Origin: Pirellulales bacterium
GTDB lineage: Bacteria; Planctomycetota; Planctomycetia; Pirellulales; PALSA-1355
Reading direction: 5' to 3'
DNA: 64,000 nucleotides
Assembly: GCA_022844125.1 (NCBI GenBank)
Contig: JALHMI010000011.1
Coordinates: forward strand, 124,001 to 188,000
Under the pieces are notes generated by a model. It saw nothing but the letters and a program-made list of their open reading frames with translations. It was not told where the DNA came from and made no database searches. The translations under genes and the position numbers were made by a program. This document shows, piece after piece, positions 8,696 through 18,094 of this stretch (position 1 is its first letter; every line of letters begins with the position of its first letter).

Positions 8696-9409
8696 ATGCA
8701 GATCTGGCCGGCAATCGACCTGCGCGATGGTAAATGCGTTCGCCTCCAGCAGGGCGATTACGCGCGCGAAACCGTATTCGGCAACGATCCCGCCGAGATG
8801 GCCAAACACTGGGTCGACGAAGGCGGGCAGTATCTGCACCTGGTCGATCTCGACGGCGCCAAAGCCGGCAGCGTGGCCAACTGGGACAGCCTCGAGCGCA
8901 TTCGCAGCGCGGTGAGTGTCCCCTGCGAGGTCGGCGGTGGCGTGCGTGACGAGAGGACGATCGCCCGCTTGCTGAGTTTGGGGATCGACCGCGTCGTGAT
9001 CGGCACCCTGGCGATCAAACAGCCCGACTGGTTTCGCCAGATGTGCGCTAAGTTTCCCGGCCAGCTTGTGCTGGGCATCGACGCGCGTGGAGGACTTGTA
9101 GCAACGGAAGGCTGGCTGGAGACCAGCCACGTGAAAGCCGTGGACTTGGCGCAGAGTTTTACCCGCGAGCGGCTCGCGGCAATTATCTATACGGACATCG
9201 AAACCGACGGCATGCTCAGCGGGCCGAATCTCGGTGCGCTCGAGCAGATGGCCAAGGCCGTCGACCTACCCGTGATTGCTTCCGGCGGAGTGGCCACCGC
9301 CGAGGACGTGGCTCAGTTGTCCAAGTTGCCCGTGGCAGGTTGCATCATCGGGCGCGCACTTTACGAAGGCACCTTGAAACTAGCCGACGCGCTAGAACGA
9401 GCGCGTTGA
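8696..9409 (+). CDS. hisA: HisA, ProFAR isomerase of histidine synthesis
   Basis: A 237-residue TIM-barrel enzyme of full length. It isomerises ProFAR to PRFAR in histidine biosynthesis. Family marks are IWPAIDLRDGKCVRL at the start with the catalytic Asp, VDLDGAKAG, VGGGVRD, YTDIETDGMLSGPN with the second catalytic Asp, and ASGGVA near the C-terminus that binds phosphate. The ATG at 8696 immediately precedes the first beta strand; an upstream in-frame ATG at 8585 would add a non-homologous stretch. It is followed 31 bases later by an EF-G-like gene on the same strand. No other his gene is near, as is usual for scattered his genes in planctomycetes. Confidence 0.95.
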   Translation: MQIWPAIDLRDGKCVRLQQGDYARETVFGNDPAEMAKHWVDEGGQYLHLVDLDGAKAGSVANWDSLERIRSAVSVPCEVGGGVRDERTIARLLSLGIDRVVIGTLAIKQPDWFRQMCAKFPGQLVLGIDARGGLVATEGWLETSHVKAVDLAQSFTRERLAAIIYTDIETDGMLSGPNLGALEQMAKAVDLPVIASGGVATAEDVAQLSKLPVAGCIIGRALYEGTLKLADALERAR

Positions 9410-9440
9410 CTGGCTTTCCTTACATGAAAGGGAAACTAGC

Positions 9441-11537
9441 ATGGCGCAGGTCCAGGTCCAAAATATCCGCAACATTGTGTTCGGCGGCCACGGGTTGGCC
9501 GGAAAAACGTCTCTGTGCGACAAGGCTTTGAACGTCACCGGCGCCGTCAAACGCCCCGCCAGCGTTGACGACGGCACCAGCATTTGCGATTTCGACGAAG
9601 AAGAAAAGCACCATCATCACTCGGTCGAATCGGCCTTGATTCACTTCGACCACGCCGGCAAGCACTTCAACGTGCTGGACACGCCGGGCTATCCGGACCT
9701 CATTGGCCAGGTGCTCGGCGCGCTGAACGCCGTCGAGACGGCCGTGATTGTCATCGACGCCCACAGTGGCATCGGAGTTAACACTCGCCGCGTGTTCAAT
9801 GAAGCCGGTGCCCGCGGCCTCGGCCGGATCATCGTCATCAACAAGATGGATGCCGAGAACGTCGATTATCCCGGTCTCATCCATTCGATCCAGGAACTGT
9901 TCGGCCACAACTGTATCCCCTTCGACGTTCCGATCGGGCACGGTCACGACTTCAGGGGCGTCGTCCCCGTGCTGAGCGGGAGTCCCACGCCGGGCGCACT
10001 AATGGATTTGAAAGCCCTGCGAGAGTCGCTCATCGAGGCGATCGTCGAGGTCGACGATGCGGCGACCGAGCGCTACTTCGAAGGTACGCTGCCCACGGAC
10101 GACGAGATTCAGCGACTGCTCGTCGAGTCGGTGGCCGCGGGGACGCTTGTGCCCATCGTGGCCTGTTCGGCCAAGAGCGGTGTCGGACTCACTGAGATGC
10201 TCGACGCGCTGGCAACTTGCGCGCTGCCGCCAGATCGTGTTGAACGACATGGCAAAGAGCACGCCAACGGCGAGGCGATTATTTCGGCCGATCCCGCCAA
10301 ACCGCTCGTGGCGCAAGTCTTCAAGACGCGCATCGATCCCTTCGTTCACAAGCTGAGCTTCATTCGCATCTTTTCCGGCTCGCTTAAGAAGGACGACAGC
10401 GTGCACATCTCGGGCGTTAAGAAGAACGTGAAGCTCCATCAGTTGCTCGACGTGCAGGGAGGCGAAACGCATCCACTCGACGAGGCTTCCGCCGGAGAGA
10501 TCGTGGCCGTCGCCAAAGTCGACGAGCTGCACACCGGCTGTTCGCTTGGTGAAGTGGAAATGCCGCAGCTCAAGTTTCCCACGCCGATGGTCGGCCTGGC
10601 CGTCACGCCCAAAAGCCGTGGCGACGAAACCAAGCTTTCCGGCGCGCTGCACAAGATCGTCGAGGAGGATCCCACGATCCAGCTCCATCGCGACGCGCAA
10701 ACTCATGAGCTGGTGATGAACGGTATGAGCGAGCTCCACTTGCAGATGATCCAGGAGCGGCTCAAACGGCGCGACAAGGTGGAAGTCGACACCAAGGAGC
10801 CCAAGATCCCCTATCGCGAAACAATCCAGGCCCAGGCCGAAGGCAGCTATCGTCACAAGAAGCAGAGCGGCGGCCGCGGCCAATTCGGTGAAGTGCACAT
10901 CCGCCTGTATCCCTTCCCCTCCGGCTCCGATCCGGCCAAGTTCTGCTCCAAGGAACGCTTCCCCAGCATGCGCGAGTTCCATTTCGACCCCGCGCACAAC
11001 TTCCTCTGGGTCGACTCGATCGTTGGCGGTTCGATTCCCAATAACTTTCTGCCGGCCGTGGAGAAGGGTTTCAAGGAACGCATCGCCCGCGGCGTGATCG
11101 CCGGCTATCAGATCGAGAACGTGTGCGTCGAAGTGTTCTTCGGCAAGCATCATCCGGTCGATAGTTCTGAAGCCGCGTTCAAGACGGCCGGCTCGATGGC
11201 CTTCCGTAACGTGTTTCAGGAAGCCAAACCGGGGCTCCTCGAGCCGATCGTCACGCTGCACGTCACGGTGCCAGGCAGTAAGCTGGGCGACATTAGCAGC
11301 GACATGTCCGGCCGCCGCGGCCGCGTGCTGGGCATGGACTCCGCCGGCGGCGATCTGCAAACTGTCACGGCTGAAGTCCCGCTCTCGGAAGTGACGACCT
11401 ACGCCCGCAGCCTGTCGAGCATCACAGGTGGGCAGGGGAGTTACACGATGGAGTTTAACCGTTACGAGCTGGTGCCCGGCAACGTGCAGAAAGAGATCGT
11501 CGACAAGGCGGTACTCAAGGAGGAAGAAGAAGAGTAG
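9441..11537 (+). CDS. Elongation factor G-like GTPase paralogue
   Basis: A 698-residue five-domain translation-factor GTPase. The P-loop is GGHGLAGKT (15-23), the G3 motif DTPG lies at 80-83 and NKMD at 134-137. Domain IV-V landmarks (GGRGQFG, PNNFLPAVEKGF, DMSGRRGRVLGMD) are all present. Compared with canonical EF-G (AHIDAGKTT) the P-loop is changed and the switch region holds a run HHHH at 57-60. This fits the EF-G2-like paralogues that are usually not the main translocase. A good ribosome binding site (AGGGAA) precedes the ATG. A strong terminator follows 34 bases after the stop, so hisA and this gene probably form one unit. Confidence 0.9.
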   Translation: MAQVQVQNIRNIVFGGHGLAGKTSLCDKALNVTGAVKRPASVDDGTSICDFDEEEKHHHHSVESALIHFDHAGKHFNVLDTPGYPDLIGQVLGALNAVETAVIVIDAHSGIGVNTRRVFNEAGARGLGRIIVINKMDAENVDYPGLIHSIQELFGHNCIPFDVPIGHGHDFRGVVPVLSGSPTPGALMDLKALRESLIEAIVEVDDAATERYFEGTLPTDDEIQRLLVESVAAGTLVPIVACSAKSGVGLTEMLDALATCALPPDRVERHGKEHANGEAIISADPAKPLVAQVFKTRIDPFVHKLSFIRIFSGSLKKDDSVHISGVKKNVKLHQLLDVQGGETHPLDEASAGEIVAVAKVDELHTGCSLGEVEMPQLKFPTPMVGLAVTPKSRGDETKLSGALHKIVEEDPTIQLHRDAQTHELVMNGMSELHLQMIQERLKRRDKVEVDTKEPKIPYRETIQAQAEGSYRHKKQSGGRGQFGEVHIRLYPFPSGSDPAKFCSKERFPSMREFHFDPAHNFLWVDSIVGGSIPNNFLPAVEKGFKERIARGVIAGYQIENVCVEVFFGKHHPVDSSEAAFKTAGSMAFRNVFQEAKPGLLEPIVTLHVTVPGSKLGDISSDMSGRRGRVLGMDSAGGDLQTVTAEVPLSEVTTYARSLSSITGGQGSYTMEFNRYELVPGNVQKEIVDKAVLKEEEEE

Positions 11538-11570
11538 CCAGCAATCACTGGTGCTGTCAGAACTGCGATA

Positions 11571-11613
11571 GCCCCCGCGGCGCGCCGCCGGTTGCGCCGC
11601 GGGGGCATTTTTG
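11571..11613 (+). terminator. Strong intrinsic terminator after the EF-G-like gene
   Basis: A perfect 13-bp G+C stem (GCCCCCGCGGCGC at 11571-11583 with its complement at 11594-11606) encloses a 10-base loop and is followed at once by ATTTTT. It ends the hisA/EF-G-like transcript. Confidence 0.9.
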
Positions 11614-11965
11614 CGCGCCGCCGCTAAACTCCGCTGCCAGAGCGGTCCGAAGACAAGAGCGTGGAAGCTTGATTTCGCCGTTCCCGGCGCCTACGATTAG
11701 CCGACATGGCGCCAAAACTGCTAGCACGCCCGAGCGCGTCTGGCCGGCGCCGTCTGCCAGACCGGAGTGCACCAATCACCATGACCCCGACCATGATTCC
11801 GTTGGCTCGCGGTTGTCGCTGCTCTTGTACCAGGTAGCCCGTTGGTGGCTACCAGTTCTCCGCGTTCGCACTCTTCTCTTTCTTCTGGCTGGCCCCGCAC
11901 GTGGGGCACACAACTTTCGCGCAAGATCGTCGCACGACGTGCGCGAACCTGGAGTTTGAACAATC
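11614..11965. other. Intergenic stretch without a convincing gene
   Basis: Between the terminator and cysE no frame on either strand looks coding. A minus-strand frame ends with CPTCGASQKK, reminiscent of a zinc ribbon, but it has no upstream domain or start and is judged accidental. The stretch presumably holds the cysE promoter, which could not be pinpointed. Confidence 0.4.
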
Positions 11966-12925
11966 ATGGCCTCGGACCTTCGTCGCAAAGAACAATTGCC
12001 GGAACTCACCGCCCGGATTGTCGAAACCTACAACGAGCTTCCCTCGATCAGCCACCTGGGCCACTGCCCGCTGCCGAACTACAAGGTCGTCATCAGCGCG
12101 ATCGAGGACATCAAGGAAATCCTCTATCCCGGCTACCGGCGGCGCGAGGGCTTGCACATCGGCAACGTCACCTACCACGTGGGCGACCTGATCGACGGAC
12201 TGCACGACAAGCTCACCACGCAAATTGCCCGGGCCATGCGTCACGACGCCGGCTATTCGGATAGCTGTGACTCGACGGATGTTGACTTCGAAGCCCTCGG
12301 CCAGGCCAAAGCGATCCTGTTTCTCGAAGAGCTGCCCGAGCTGCGCAAGACGCTGGCGATGGACGTGCAGGCCGCGCACGACGGCGACCCCGCGGTCAAA
12401 ACGCTGGACGAGATCATCTTCTGCTATCCGGGGCTCGAAGCGGTCACGGTCTATCGCGTCGCGCACTTGTTGCATCAACTGAACGTCCCGCTGATCCCGC
12501 GCATGATGACCGAATGGGCCCACTCGAAGACCGGCATCGACATCCACCCCGGCGCCACGATCGGCAATCACTTTTTCATTGATCACGGCACTGGTGTCGT
12601 CATCGGCGAGACCTGCGAGATCGGCAACCACGTGAAGCTCTACCAGGGCGTGACGCTCGGCGCGCTGTCGTTCGCCATCGATGGCGAGGGAAACCTCGTG
12701 CGCGGCACGAAACGCCATCCCACGATCGAGAATCACGTCGTGATCTACGCCAATGCCACGGTGCTCGGCGGAGCAACCGTGATTGGGCATCACTCGGTCA
12801 TTGGCTCCAGCGTCTGGCTCACGCGCAGCCTTGAGCCGCATACGACCGTGGTGCTCGAAAAGCCCAAGCTGAAAATGCGGGCCGATATTGCCGAAATGAC
12901 CCCCGAGATGAACTTTCAGATCTGA
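11966..12925 (+). CDS. cysE: Serine O-acetyltransferase
   Basis: A 319-residue enzyme that acetylates serine with acetyl-CoA, the first step of cysteine synthesis. The N-terminal half is the helical SATase domain; the C-terminal half is a left-handed beta helix with hexapeptide repeats ([58 protein letters not shown]). The catalytic His and Asp residues lie in the DIHPGA and IDHGTG segments. The length and the epsC-like N-terminus match the longer type of SATase. It stands alone, converging on the YfhO-like gene, with no cysK next to it. Confidence 0.92.
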   Translation: MASDLRRKEQLPELTARIVETYNELPSISHLGHCPLPNYKVVISAIEDIKEILYPGYRRREGLHIGNVTYHVGDLIDGLHDKLTTQIARAMRHDAGYSDSCDSTDVDFEALGQAKAILFLEELPELRKTLAMDVQAAHDGDPAVKTLDEIIFCYPGLEAVTVYRVAHLLHQLNVPLIPRMMTEWAHSKTGIDIHPGATIGNHFFIDHGTGVVIGETCEIGNHVKLYQGVTLGALSFAIDGEGNLVRGTKRHPTIENHVVIYANATVLGGATVIGHHSVIGSSVWLTRSLEPHTTVVLEKPKLKMRADIAEMTPEMNFQI

Positions 12926-12956
12926 TCGCTCATAAGCGTCCGGACTTGCCTGGGGG

Positions 12957-15734
12957 CTATCGAACCCGTTGCAGCGGAGCATGCCTCTGTCGCCGCCAGC
13001 GCGCCAGGACCGCAAGTCCCACGCCCACACATGCCGCCGCGCTCAAGATCGCTCCGGCATAGAAGCTCCGTGGTCGATAGCGATAAACCAGCAGGTGCTC
13101 GCCCGGCGGCAGCACAACGCCGCGCAGGACACGATTCGTCCGGAGAATCGGCTGCGTCCGCGATTGGCCGTCGGTCTCGACGGTCAACTCCCAGCCAGGA
13201 AAAAACTGATCGGCGAGCACCACGAGCCCCGGCGTCGTGAGCCGAGCCCTGATCTCGACCATCAGCGGCTCGTCGCGCTCGATCGTGCAAGTTTCGCCAG
13301 GGGCCGCCGGCACGGCGTCGGCGGCGGGCAGACTCACTGCCTCCGCGGTTTCCACCACGGCGACCTTGCGCCAGTCGCGCGGCTTGTTGTCAGGAAACAG
13401 CATCTCGCGCGTCATTTCGCGCGTGCCCCGCTCCGAGCGGCTGTCGAACGGTGGACGCACGTCGACCTGGTGCACGATCCAGGCCCGGGGCATTACGGTT
13501 GGTCGCTCGCCCAGAAAAATTCCCTCGGCAATCTGTCGGGGATGGTCGACCGCGTCGCGGTCCCGCTCGCCGACAACGCACACCTGGACATTGAGCATGT
13601 CGAGCACAGCGGCTTCGGGTAGGTTGTGCCGCGACATTCGCCGCGTGTAGAGCCGCGCGGCGTCGATTAACTGGTTGAAATCCGCTCCGGCTACGCTCTG
13701 CGCCGCAGGCATGGCGCGAATGTGCAGCGGCAGGGGATACTTGGGGGAGAGCGTCTCACGCTCCAGCGTGATCGCCTCGGCATATCGGTGCTCGGATCGC
13801 ATTTTTTCGAAAGACGGCGGAATCAGTGAGGCCTGCCGATAAACCCTGGCCGAAAAGTCAGGATGCCGCTCGGCGAACTCGATCGGTTTCGACCAGAGCG
13901 CGGCAGGTGCAAAGTCGAGCAGATGCTGCTGCGCCACGGCCAGATCGATTGCAGTTATCGCCACCGCCGCCATCTGCAGCACGCGGCGATCACGCGGACT
14001 ACGCCTGGCCGTCCAGATCAATCCCGCCAGGACAATCGCCAGCAGGCTGGCATGGGTCAGCCCGTCGAACGCATCGCTCCAGGCCCCATCCCAGTCAATG
14101 GGTCCTTGGTAGTTGGCCTGGGCCTGACCGACCAACTCCCCCTGCAAGTAATACCAGGCAACCGACAGCGAAATCGTGGCAATCAAGCTCAAGACCGGCA
14201 CGGCCGCTAACAGGCAGAGCACGTTTCTGTTCCTGGTCCATGCCGTTCGCCAACGGCGTGCCGCGAGCATGCTCAGCGCCAGGCTCGTAAGCACGAACAA
14301 CTTGACGGGATAGCGAAACTGGACGTATCCCGGCAGCAGTGTCACAAACCACCAATAGACGCCGCCGAGTTCATCGCCAACGGCAAGCTCATCTGCGCCA
14401 ATCATCGATCGCAGCAGATATCCGATGCCATAGGAACCGAAGCTGGCCAGCGTTGCCAGGAGCGCCAGCCACGACAGGCCGCGAACCTCAACCGGAGCAC
14501 GCCGCCGGAGGCTGAAGCCGCCAATCGCCAACACCAGCGGCAACAACCCAAAGTACAGTGAAGGCAGCCACAACGTATCCTCAACGCCGAAGGCGAGTAG
14601 CCAGCGACGATGCGTCGGAAACAACCGGCCAGTCACGTTCGGCCAGATCGATTCAATCGCTCGCCACGGGGCCAGACTGAACGCATAAACATGCGCGTGA
14701 TGCCCGAGCGTGGGGACCTTCAGCAGCCGCTCGTAGGACACGCTGCCCTCGCTCGTCGCCTGTTGATAGGCATATTCGTAAACGGTCCGCGGCGAGTCGT
14801 AGTGCGACCGCTCGCCGTAGGGCGAAGCCTCGAGCGACGGTAGCACTTGCACAGCCGCGATCAGTCCCGCAATCAGCGTTCCGATCGCCAGGTAGACCAG
14901 CCGCCAGGGCACGCTGCGTGGCAGCGAGTCTGCCGAGGCTACAGCGCTGCCCGTCGCCAATCGGTCTCGGCGTGTGCGCCGTTCGTTCCACCACAGCAGC
15001 ACTGCGTAGCCGCCCGAAACGAGACCGATGTTATAAGCCAGATGCGGGTCGCCCCCCAGCACGATCAGAGCGACCACGACGCCGAACCCCACTGCGGCCC
15101 AGGATTGTTTCAGCCGCAACATCCGGTCGGCGTACAGCAGCGCCCGCGGCAGCCAGGCTGCGCCAACCAGGAAGATCACGTTGCAGTACTGAAACAGCAC
15201 GCAGCCACTGAAGGCATACGACAGCGCACCGATAGTCGCCCCCAGCGTGCTGGCCCGCAGATGCCGCGCCAGCCCATAGCTGGTTGCCGCGGCCAGCACC
15301 ACGTGCCCCACGATGTACACGTTGTATAGCCACGTGTAGTCCAGCGGCAGGGCGAAGAGCAGCTTTCCGGGATAGAACACGCTCGAGGTGTTCTCCGCCA
15401 CGAGCGGCACGCCGAGGTTCTCATAAGGATTCCACAGCGGCACGCGCCCCGCGCCCCACTCGCCACGAATGTACTCGAACAGCGGATGATAGAAGTGCGC
15501 GGCATCACGAAAGGCGAAACTCGCACCGCCCGTGAGCGCCGGCGCGAACAGCCAACCGACCAGCGCGGCCGTGATCACAAGCAGTAACAGCCAGGCTTTG
15601 CGCACAGCAGCTGAACCGGTTCCGCGGGGAGCGTGTCCGAGATTGAGGCCAAGTCTGCTCAATCGTAACACATTGGCCCGCGGCAGGGGACGCCGTCGGC
15701 AGGGTCCGCCCGCGCGACGCGATTGCCCGGTCAA
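12957..15734 (-). CDS. YfhO-like polytopic membrane protein
   Basis: A protein of up to 925 residues with about a dozen hydrophobic segments in its first two thirds and a soluble C-terminal domain of some 250 residues before a final membrane segment. It resembles the YfhO family of large glycosyltransferase-like membrane proteins, seen from the FRDAAHFYHPLFEYIRGE and VPLWNPYENLGVPL segments and the C-terminal region with FFPGWE. Family members are linked to cell-surface glycan or lipid-sugar handling; the substrate is unknown. The listed TTG start directly abuts the stop of the FHA gene upstream (TAG then TTG). A GTG at 15605, just before the first membrane helix, is an equally good start. 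Confidence 0.78.
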   Translation of the reverse strand: MTGQSRRAGGPCRRRPLPRANVLRLSRLGLNLGHAPRGTGSAAVRKAWLLLLVITAALVGWLFAPALTGGASFAFRDAAHFYHPLFEYIRGEWGAGRVPLWNPYENLGVPLVAENTSSVFYPGKLLFALPLDYTWLYNVYIVGHVVLAAATSYGLARHLRASTLGATIGALSYAFSGCVLFQYCNVIFLVGAAWLPRALLYADRMLRLKQSWAAVGFGVVVALIVLGGDPHLAYNIGLVSGGYAVLLWWNERRTRRDRLATGSAVASADSLPRSVPWRLVYLAIGTLIAGLIAAVQVLPSLEASPYGERSHYDSPRTVYEYAYQQATSEGSVSYERLLKVPTLGHHAHVYAFSLAPWRAIESIWPNVTGRLFPTHRRWLLAFGVEDTLWLPSLYFGLLPLVLAIGGFSLRRRAPVEVRGLSWLALLATLASFGSYGIGYLLRSMIGADELAVGDELGGVYWWFVTLLPGYVQFRYPVKLFVLTSLALSMLAARRWRTAWTRNRNVLCLLAAVPVLSLIATISLSVAWYYLQGELVGQAQANYQGPIDWDGAWSDAFDGLTHASLLAIVLAGLIWTARRSPRDRRVLQMAAVAITAIDLAVAQQHLLDFAPAALWSKPIEFAERHPDFSARVYRQASLIPPSFEKMRSEHRYAEAITLERETLSPKYPLPLHIRAMPAAQSVAGADFNQLIDAARLYTRRMSRHNLPEAAVLDMLNVQVCVVGERDRDAVDHPRQIAEGIFLGERPTVMPRAWIVHQVDVRPPFDSRSERGTREMTREMLFPDNKPRDWRKVAVVETAEAVSLPAADAVPAAPGETCTIERDEPLMVEIRARLTTPGLVVLADQFFPGWELTVETDGQSRTQPILRTNRVLRGVVLPPGEHLLVYRYRPRSFYAGAILSAAACVGVGLAVLARWRRQRHAPLQRVR

Positions 15735-16244
15735 CTAGCCCGCAAAAAGTCGCAGCGGCGCCGCCGGGCGAAACCTCTCGACATCGCGCAGCAGCCGTTC
15801 GAGCGCCGCGTCGTCGTCGATGGCGCCCGGCGTTTGAAACTCCGCCGGGCACTGCGCAGATTGGCGGGCGGGAGTCCACTCAATGCCCACACGAAACTCG
15901 AATGGTCCCAACCGCAGCCGATCGCCATGCTCGAGCGCGGCCACGCTGGCTACTTCATCTCCCACGCAAAGATCCGGCCCGACCCCCAGCCGCCGAATCG
16001 TCACCCGATCGGGACGAAGCATTACGTAGCTATACAATTCATCAAAGCGAGCATCTCCCAGCACCAGGTCGCTGTCCGGCGCCGAACCGATCAGGAACGC
16101 GCGACTGCGAACTTCTCGCGTACGCTCCCGGGCTCGACCGCGTGTGATTTCGAGGGCAACCTGCGGAAGAGAGTTGCCGTGGATTGAGCCGCTGCTTGTC
16201 GAATCCTGGGAGTGCATCCTGTCGTCGATCCGCCTGAGGTGCAT
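15735..16244 (-). CDS. FHA-like domain protein
   Basis: A 169-residue cytoplasmic protein. The middle resembles a forkhead-associated (phosphothreonine-binding) domain or its degenerate form: RSRAFLIGSAPDSDLVLGD corresponds to the first strands with the GS-type loop, and ELYSYVMLRPDRVTIRRL and GDRLRLGPFEFRVGIEW to later strands. The usual SRxH is replaced by LYSYVM, so phosphopeptide binding is uncertain. The first ATG at 16244 is used; a second in-frame ATG at 16217 is possible. Its stop codon is immediately followed by the start of the YfhO-like gene, which implies translational coupling. Confidence 0.6.
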   Translation of the reverse strand: MHLRRIDDRMHSQDSTSSGSIHGNSLPQVALEITRGRARERTREVRSRAFLIGSAPDSDLVLGDARFDELYSYVMLRPDRVTIRRLGVGPDLCVGDEVASVAALEHGDRLRLGPFEFRVGIEWTPARQSAQCPAEFQTPGAIDDDAALERLLRDVERFRPAAPLRLFAG

Positions 16245-16628
16245 GAGTGATTCTTAAAGGGCCGTAGCTCTTCGCTTGGCGGCTCGCGGCCCTCATCTGG
16301 CAAGGGCCATGACAGCAGTTTTCGGCAGCACGCCCGGCTGGCGGTGAACCAGACCGCGCGCCCCTGTGCCGTTTTGCCCAGTCGCCGGGTGCGGTGGGTC
16401 GACATGGTGAAGCTGCGCCAGCCCCCGGGTGACAAACTCAAGAGCGGCCAACGAGAAACTCACGAAGTTTGCCGCCGACGAGACCTCGACGCACGGTCCG
16501 GGCGTGACATTCTCTCCCGGAGCAAGCCTGAATCATCGGTGCCGAATATTCCCAATTGCCGATCCCCGTGTTACACTAATGCGCAATTCACTGCACGCGT
16601 TCCTGTCGCGCGTTCCCGGAGCATCCGC
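16245..16628. other. Divergent intergenic region
   Basis: This 384-base stretch lies between the divergent FHA and di-heme cytochrome genes and should carry both promoters. I see no gene, no strong palindrome and no clear -35/-10 pair in it; the frames that cross it are upstream extensions of the flanking genes. Confidence 0.4.
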
Positions 16629-18008
16629 ATGAAGCCGCTGTTTGCTGTCCTGTTCGGACTTGCGCTCCAAGTAGCCGCCGCGGCGAACGACAATTGCACT
16701 CCCGACGAGGTACAGCCGGCTGTAAATCGTTTTAGCGGTGCTGGTTACGATTTTCTGACGAAGTTTTCGACGATGCCTCCCGACTGGGATCAGGAGGTGT
16801 TCGATAACCTCTGGCAGGTCTGGGAAGAGCCCGTCCGCAGCGAGGCCGCCCAGGCCACGCCCGAACAGCGGCGGGAGATGGCATTTTCCCGCTACGGTTT
16901 GACCAGTGAGCCAGGCGACACATCCGGCAAGCCCCAGCAATATGTTGTCGATGCCCAAGGCGGTTGGACCATGAACTGCCTATCTTGCCATCAGGGCAAG
17001 GTCGCGGGGCAGGTGATTCCCGGGGTGCCGAATGCTCACTTCGCCCTCCAGTCATTGATGGAAGACGTTCGCAACACGAAGCGCATACTCGGCAAGCGGA
17101 TGGTTCGCATGGACATGGCCTCGGCCATCTTCCCGCTGGGCACGACCAACGGCTCGACCAATGCGGTCATGTTTGGCATGGCCCTGATGGCCAACCGGGA
17201 TGCAAAACTCAACGTGCGGCCGGGCCTGCCGCCGGCGATGACCCACCACGACCACGATGCCCCGGCCTGGTGGAACTTCAAAAAGAAGACGCGGCTCTAC
17301 AGCGACGGCTTCTCCGCCAAGGGGCACCGCCCGCTGATGCAGTTCATGCTCGTACCCGAGAACGGCCCCGAAGTATTCGCCGATCGTGAAGACGAGTTCC
17401 AGGAGGTTTATGCCTGGCTGGAATCGCTCGAAGCTCCCAAATATCCGTTCGCGATCGATCACAAACTGGCCGCCAAGGGCGAAGTGGTCTTCAGCAATCA
17501 CTGCGCTGAGTGTCATGGAACCTATGGCAAGGACGAGACCTATCCAAACAAGATTGTGCCGATCGACGTGGTCGGCACCGATCCGGTGCGACTCGGCGCG
17601 CTATCGCCCGAGCATCGCCATGCTTACGGCCAGAGCTGGTTCGCCCATTTTGGCGAGCATCCGACAATCGACGATCCGGGCGGATACGTCGCCCCGCCGC
17701 TCGACGGCATCTGGGCCTCGGCGCCATACTTCCACAACGGCTCGGTTCCCACGCTGTGGCACGTTATGAATAGCAGCGAGCGGCCTGGCATCTGGCGCCG
17801 TACGGAAGACGGGTACGATCAGGAGAAGGTCGGGCTGGAAGTCGCCACGTTCGACGAAGTGCCCGCCGAGGCTGCAAAGATCGGCCGCGAACGCCGCAAG
17901 TACTTCGACACTTCGAAGAACGGCAAGAGTGCCGCGGGTCATACGTTTCCAGATGCCCTCGAAGAAGCTGAGAAACACGCGGTGCTCGAGTACCTGAAAA
18001 CGCTCTAG
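16629..18008 (+). CDS. Exported di-heme c-type cytochrome
   Basis: A 459-residue protein with a signal peptide (about 1-20). Two heme-attachment motifs are visible: CLSCH at 117-121 and CAECH at 292-296. Between them lie a His-rich MTHHDHD segment and WWNFKKKTRLYSDG, and after the second heme comes PPLDGIWASAPYFHNGSVPTL, which is typical of the di-heme cytochrome peroxidase/thiol-oxidase-like (MauG-related) group. A periplasmic electron-transfer or oxidase role is likely; the substrate is unknown. The ATG at 16629 directly precedes the signal peptide. Convergent with the small exported protein at 18095, with a short dispersed repeat between them. Confidence 0.85.
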   Translation: MKPLFAVLFGLALQVAAAANDNCTPDEVQPAVNRFSGAGYDFLTKFSTMPPDWDQEVFDNLWQVWEEPVRSEAAQATPEQRREMAFSRYGLTSEPGDTSGKPQQYVVDAQGGWTMNCLSCHQGKVAGQVIPGVPNAHFALQSLMEDVRNTKRILGKRMVRMDMASAIFPLGTTNGSTNAVMFGMALMANRDAKLNVRPGLPPAMTHHDHDAPAWWNFKKKTRLYSDGFSAKGHRPLMQFMLVPENGPEVFADREDEFQEVYAWLESLEAPKYPFAIDHKLAAKGEVVFSNHCAECHGTYGKDETYPNKIVPIDVVGTDPVRLGALSPEHRHAYGQSWFAHFGEHPTIDDPGGYVAPPLDGIWASAPYFHNGSVPTLWHVMNSSERPGIWRRTEDGYDQEKVGLEVATFDEVPAEAAKIGRERRKYFDTSKNGKSAAGHTFPDALEEAEKHAVLEYLKTL

Positions 18009-18039
18009 TCGCGATTCCGGCTTCCATCGCCAACCGCAC

Positions 18040-18070
18040 GAAGAACCCTACCGGCAAAGCCGGGGGCTAA
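18040..18070 (+). repeat. Dispersed repeat family B, copy 1
   Basis: A 31-base unit starting GAAGAACCC and containing the mini-hairpin CCGGC-AAA-GCCGG, then GGGCTAA. A second copy lies at 41039-41068 with a one-base gap and a few substitutions. It sits between two convergent genes. Confidence 0.6.
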
Positions 18071-18094
18071 GCAACCGTGGCGTTGACGAATTCG

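Noticed and set aside
9999-11360. A 453-residue antisense frame over the EF-G-like gene
   Set aside because: Its sense partner has all EF-G motifs; such antisense frames arise from G+C-rich codon use and carry no recognisable domain.
11849-11965. CPTCGASQKK tail on the minus strand upstream of cysE, like a rubredoxin or zinc ribbon
   Set aside because: No second cysteine pair or start close by; it is the end of a long antisense frame.
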